NCBI RefSeq assembly: GCF_013388355.1
Contig: NZ_CP058246.1
Location: 1,240,001-1,304,000, forward strand
DNA: 64,000 nucleotides
From: Flavobacterium sp. LPB0248
GTDB lineage: Bacteria; Bacteroidota; Bacteroidia; Flavobacteriales; Flavobacteriaceae
Direction of reading: 5' to 3'
Made by a program: the position numbers and the translations under genes. Shown here one piece after another: positions 62,122-64,000 of this stretch (positions are counted from its first letter, which is position 1; every line of letters starts with the position of its first letter). Under the pieces are notes generated by a model. The model worked only from the letters and a program-made list of their open reading frames with translations. It searched no databases and was not told the DNA's origin.

Positions 62122-62361
62122 ATGCCTATATCTAATCAAAGAAGCTTGGGAATTCAAAAAAATAAATTACTTCGATATAAACTTATCAAAGAATTATATC
62201 AAAAACACAAAACTGAAGATATTCCCACAACGGTAGTCTGGCGAAAATACATTTACCCTATCTACCCGATCTCAAGAACTACATTGTACGAAATCCTTTG
62301 TACTCCTATAACAATCGAACTTAAAAAAATTGAAGAATTAAGCCAAAGGGCAGCTTCATAA
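62122..62361 (+). CDS. small basic protein, possibly DNA-binding
   Basis: This is a 79-residue basic protein. The segment VVWRKYIYPIYPISRTTLYEIL (about residues 39-60) has the shape of a helix-turn-helix with a following recognition helix. Similar small proteins occur near DUF3164 genes in transposable phages of this phylum, as far as I recall. It is the last gene before the terminator at 62567-62604. Confidence 0.6.
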   Translation: MPISNQRSLGIQKNKLLRYKLIKELYQKHKTEDIPTTVVWRKYIYPIYPISRTTLYEILCTPITIELKKIEELSQRAAS

Positions 62362-62947
62362 TCTTTATCCATAAGCAACATACTTTGCTGTACAAGATTG
62401 TAAAAACTTCGAACATTAATGTTCAAATACCTTGCATTCTTTTTTATTAAGCATTTTAAGTTCACATCTTTGTCTTCCAATTAAATTTACAACTCTTTTC
62501 GCAACAAAAAGAAGAATCAAAATTGTCATAAGCAATTTAAATACGTTCTCTTGAAATTCCAATAAAGAAAAAGCCTGTAGCAATTTATTTTTACAGGCTT
62601 TTTCTTCTAAACAAACACAGCAGTCTTATTATTAAGCAAAATGTTAAATAAATAATAAAAGCCTTATAAAAACCATTCGAAGAAATTTCTAACCAACAAT
62701 CAAGATAACTACATAGACTTTACATTTTTTTTATAAAAATCAATCCTCGAAGTTTGTTTTATCAAAAACGACATATTATTTATTCTTTTAACCCAATAAA
62801 AGCAATTCTTGATTTCATCTCTAAATGTTAATTTTTAAGAGATTTTTTTGACATGCAATTTTAGCTAAAAAGTGCTTTACGTGAAACCTCAAATAAAGGA
62901 TATTGAATATTACGAATTTTACTACTTAACCTATAATAAACATAATC
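62362..62947. other. AT-rich region between the small-gene operon and the 38-residue gene
   Basis: In these 586 bp the only clear structure is the terminator at 62567-62604. A reading frame on the minus strand (62262-62480) overlaps the end of the 79-residue gene and has no independent support. The rest shows nothing I can name. Confidence 0.6.
62567..62604 (+). terminator. terminator of the phage-like small-gene operon
   Basis: GAAAAAGCCTGTA and TACAGGCTTTTTC form a 13-bp stem with a 12-nt loop and T run. Confidence 0.88.
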
Positions 62948-63064
62948 ATGCTTACCAAAAAACAAGAGTACTTAAAATTATTGCGTAGACTATTTCTAGA
63001 AGGAAAAATCAGTATCGAAATATTAGAATTATTGCTAATCTGCGAAAAAGAATCTCTTAACTGA
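62948..63064 (+). CDS. very small leucine-rich protein (38 aa)
   Basis: The reading frame MLTKKQEYLKLLRRLFLEGK continues ISIEILELLLICEKESLN. It could form one amphipathic helix pair. It is followed by a possible terminator (63085-63144). Its leader has CGAATTTTACTACTTA, a motif that also occurs at about 63267 and, as ACTACTTAA, before cassette copy 1. No family is known. Confidence 0.45.
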   Translation: MLTKKQEYLKLLRRLFLEGKISIEILELLLICEKESLN

Positions 63065-63549
63065 TTTTACTAAAGAACTGATTTAAAAAGCCTCAATAAT
63101 TTTAGCCCGTTCTTAAAAATTCTTTTTGTGATCTGGGCTTTTTTCATACCTCTCTGGAAATATTCTTAATTTTTCATTTTAATCCAAAACCCCACAAGTC
63201 TACTCTTTTTTAATTTCTTTAAAATCAAATCTAAATAAATCGTTATAAAAAAAACGAAAGATATTTCGAATTTATACTACTTGATTTATAAAACACTTGT
63301 ATTTCCTTATACACTCTGTCATTTCTGAAACAAAACCAATCTCAATCGTCAAAACAAATACTTTTTAAACACATAAAAAAATCAATATAATAAAAAATAA
63401 ATCGAAAAAAGTTTCGTTTTTATTTTAATATTCGAAATAACTTTCGATATTTGTCAGAAATTTAGAAATACTTTTTTACGAAACAATAACTTTTATCCTA
63501 TGAATGCCACTATTAAAAACTCATTACTTAATCTTAAAACCAAATCACA
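63065..63549. other. AT-rich region upstream of cassette copy 2
   Basis: These 485 bp hold the possible terminator above, two TTTCGAA/TTCGAAAT-type stretches (63255-63270 and 63430-63450) and a tiny 17-codon ORF at 63500-63553 (MNATIKNSLLNLKTKSQ). The stop of that ORF overlaps the start codon of cassette protein A copy 2 as ATGA. No larger gene is present. Confidence 0.5.
63085..63144 (+). terminator. possible terminator after the 38-residue gene
   Basis: AAAAAGCC (63085-63092) pairs with GGCTTTTT (63136-63143) across a long loop, with T after it. AGCCC inside the loop could pair instead with GGGCT. Confidence 0.45.
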
Positions 63550-63690
63550 ATGACTATTTCACAAATAATTGAAAAAATACAGGAATTGGAATCCTGGCTC
63601 GTTAAAAATCCAAATAGTGCTGAAAGAAATCTTATCGAATATGATTTAAAAAAATTAAAAACCATTTTACAATTACGAAAAAATGAATAA
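63550..63690 (+). CDS. cassette protein A, copy 2 (46 aa)
   Basis: The peptide MTISQIIEKIQELESWLVKN continues PNSAERNLIEYDLKKLKTILQLRKNE. It is clearly related to the 43-residue protein at 60697. The stop lies 8 bp inside the next gene, so the pair is again coupled. Confidence 0.7.
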   Translation: MTISQIIEKIQELESWLVKNPNSAERNLIEYDLKKLKTILQLRKNE

Positions 63691-63955
63691 TAATCAAATT
63701 AAAGAACGCATTTCACAGCTTTACACAGCACTTCAATTTTGCTCAGAAAAAATTAAAATCTTTACTCCAGGAGAGCGTATTTGCATCAATCAGGAACGTT
63801 TTCAATGGATGCATATTTTAGAAAATGCCGAAGCTGAACCCAGACCCGTCTCTCAGGATCTAGAGAGAAAGATTAAAGAAGTGACTAAACTTATTGTAAA
63901 GTATGATTTTAAACCTTACTACGAAGATCCTTTTATAGAAGAAAATAAATTATGA
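63683..63955 (+). CDS. cassette protein B, copy 2 (90 aa)
   Basis: This is related over its full length to the protein at 60828, with an identical core GERICINQERFQWMHIL and the tail YDFKPYYEDPF. Roughly two thirds of positions are the same. It is the last complete gene before the window edge. A DUF3164-like gene may follow outside the window, as it does after copy 1. Confidence 0.75.
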   Translation: MNNNQIKERISQLYTALQFCSEKIKIFTPGERICINQERFQWMHILENAEAEPRPVSQDLERKIKEVTKLIVKYDFKPYYEDPFIEENKL

Positions 63956-64000
63956 TTTAATTCTCAAAAGCACTCAATCAATACTACCAAAATAACCCAA

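Noticed and set aside
62262..62480. 72-codon minus-strand frame at the end of the 79-residue gene
   Set aside because: About half lies antisense to the better supported plus-strand gene, and no promoter or family support is seen.
1..64000. CRISPR arrays, rRNA genes and insertion-sequence transposases
   Set aside because: No regularly spaced identical repeats, no rRNA-like stretch and no transposase or integrase-like protein was found on either strand.

Overview
The window looks like a chromosomal segment of a Flavobacterium-type member of the Bacteroidota, probably close to the F. johnsoniae group. This is inferred from gene content, not from a database search. The DNA is AT-rich. Promoter-like sites match the Bacteroidota pattern TAnnTTTG. 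There is a SusC/SusD pair, a secreted glycosidase with a C-terminal sorting domain of the type IX secretion type, and a high load of short interspersed inverted repeats between genes.

Layout. 1-10 kb: partial oxidoreductase, ammonium channel (amt), DsbD-like thiol:disulfide protein coupled to tilS, pabB, a DoxX-like membrane protein, lipocalin (blc) and dihydrolipoyl dehydrogenase (lpdA). 10-23 kb: an Lrp/AsnC regulator divergent from a Cys/Met-metabolism PLP enzyme, a very large GH57 protein with three starch-binding-like modules, a DUF695 protein, a cationic amino-acid permease, and a 969-residue FAD/Fe-S oxidoreductase. 23-26 kb: a small accessory patch of poorly known genes with a mobile-looking repeat and a structured intergenic element. 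26-33 kb: a cell-wall recycling set (anmK, a GHL10/DUF187 hydrolase, an AmpG-like permease, a TPR protein and a NagZ-like GH3). 33-42 kb: peroxide defence (2-Cys peroxiredoxin, thioredoxin, DUF6952, tpx), then dgkA-like kinase, ftsK, lolA-like, lptF/G-like, ribB and a hotdog thioesterase closely packed on one strand. 42-43 kb: two identical tRNA-Ser(TGA) genes flanking a YqaE/Pmp3 protein.

43-58.6 kb is a polysaccharide utilisation locus on the minus strand: LacI-type regulator, SusC, SusD, then GH2 beta-mannosidase, two GH92 alpha-mannosidases, GH125 exo-alpha-1,6-mannosidase and a ROK sugar kinase. The enzyme set fits breakdown of high-mannose N-glycan or mannan, with the kinase handling released mannose. 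A 20-bp palindrome lies in front of both lacI and susC, and a near copy lies in front of the distant GH57 gene, which suggests one regulon.

59-64 kb carries phage-type genes: two repressor-like proteins (one S24/LexA-like), a strong divergent promoter, a DUF3164 gene known from Mu-like transposable phages, and two diverged copies of a small two-gene cassette. No transposase is visible inside the window.

The points most worth a second look are: a beta-mannosidase missing two of its five domains but keeping both catalytic residues; a RibBA whose GTP cyclohydrolase half has lost its zinc and catalytic residues; the shared LacI operator; the repeated small-gene cassettes in the phage-like region; a genome repeat lying in frame inside pabB; and a folded ~70-bp element between direct repeats near 24.9 kb.
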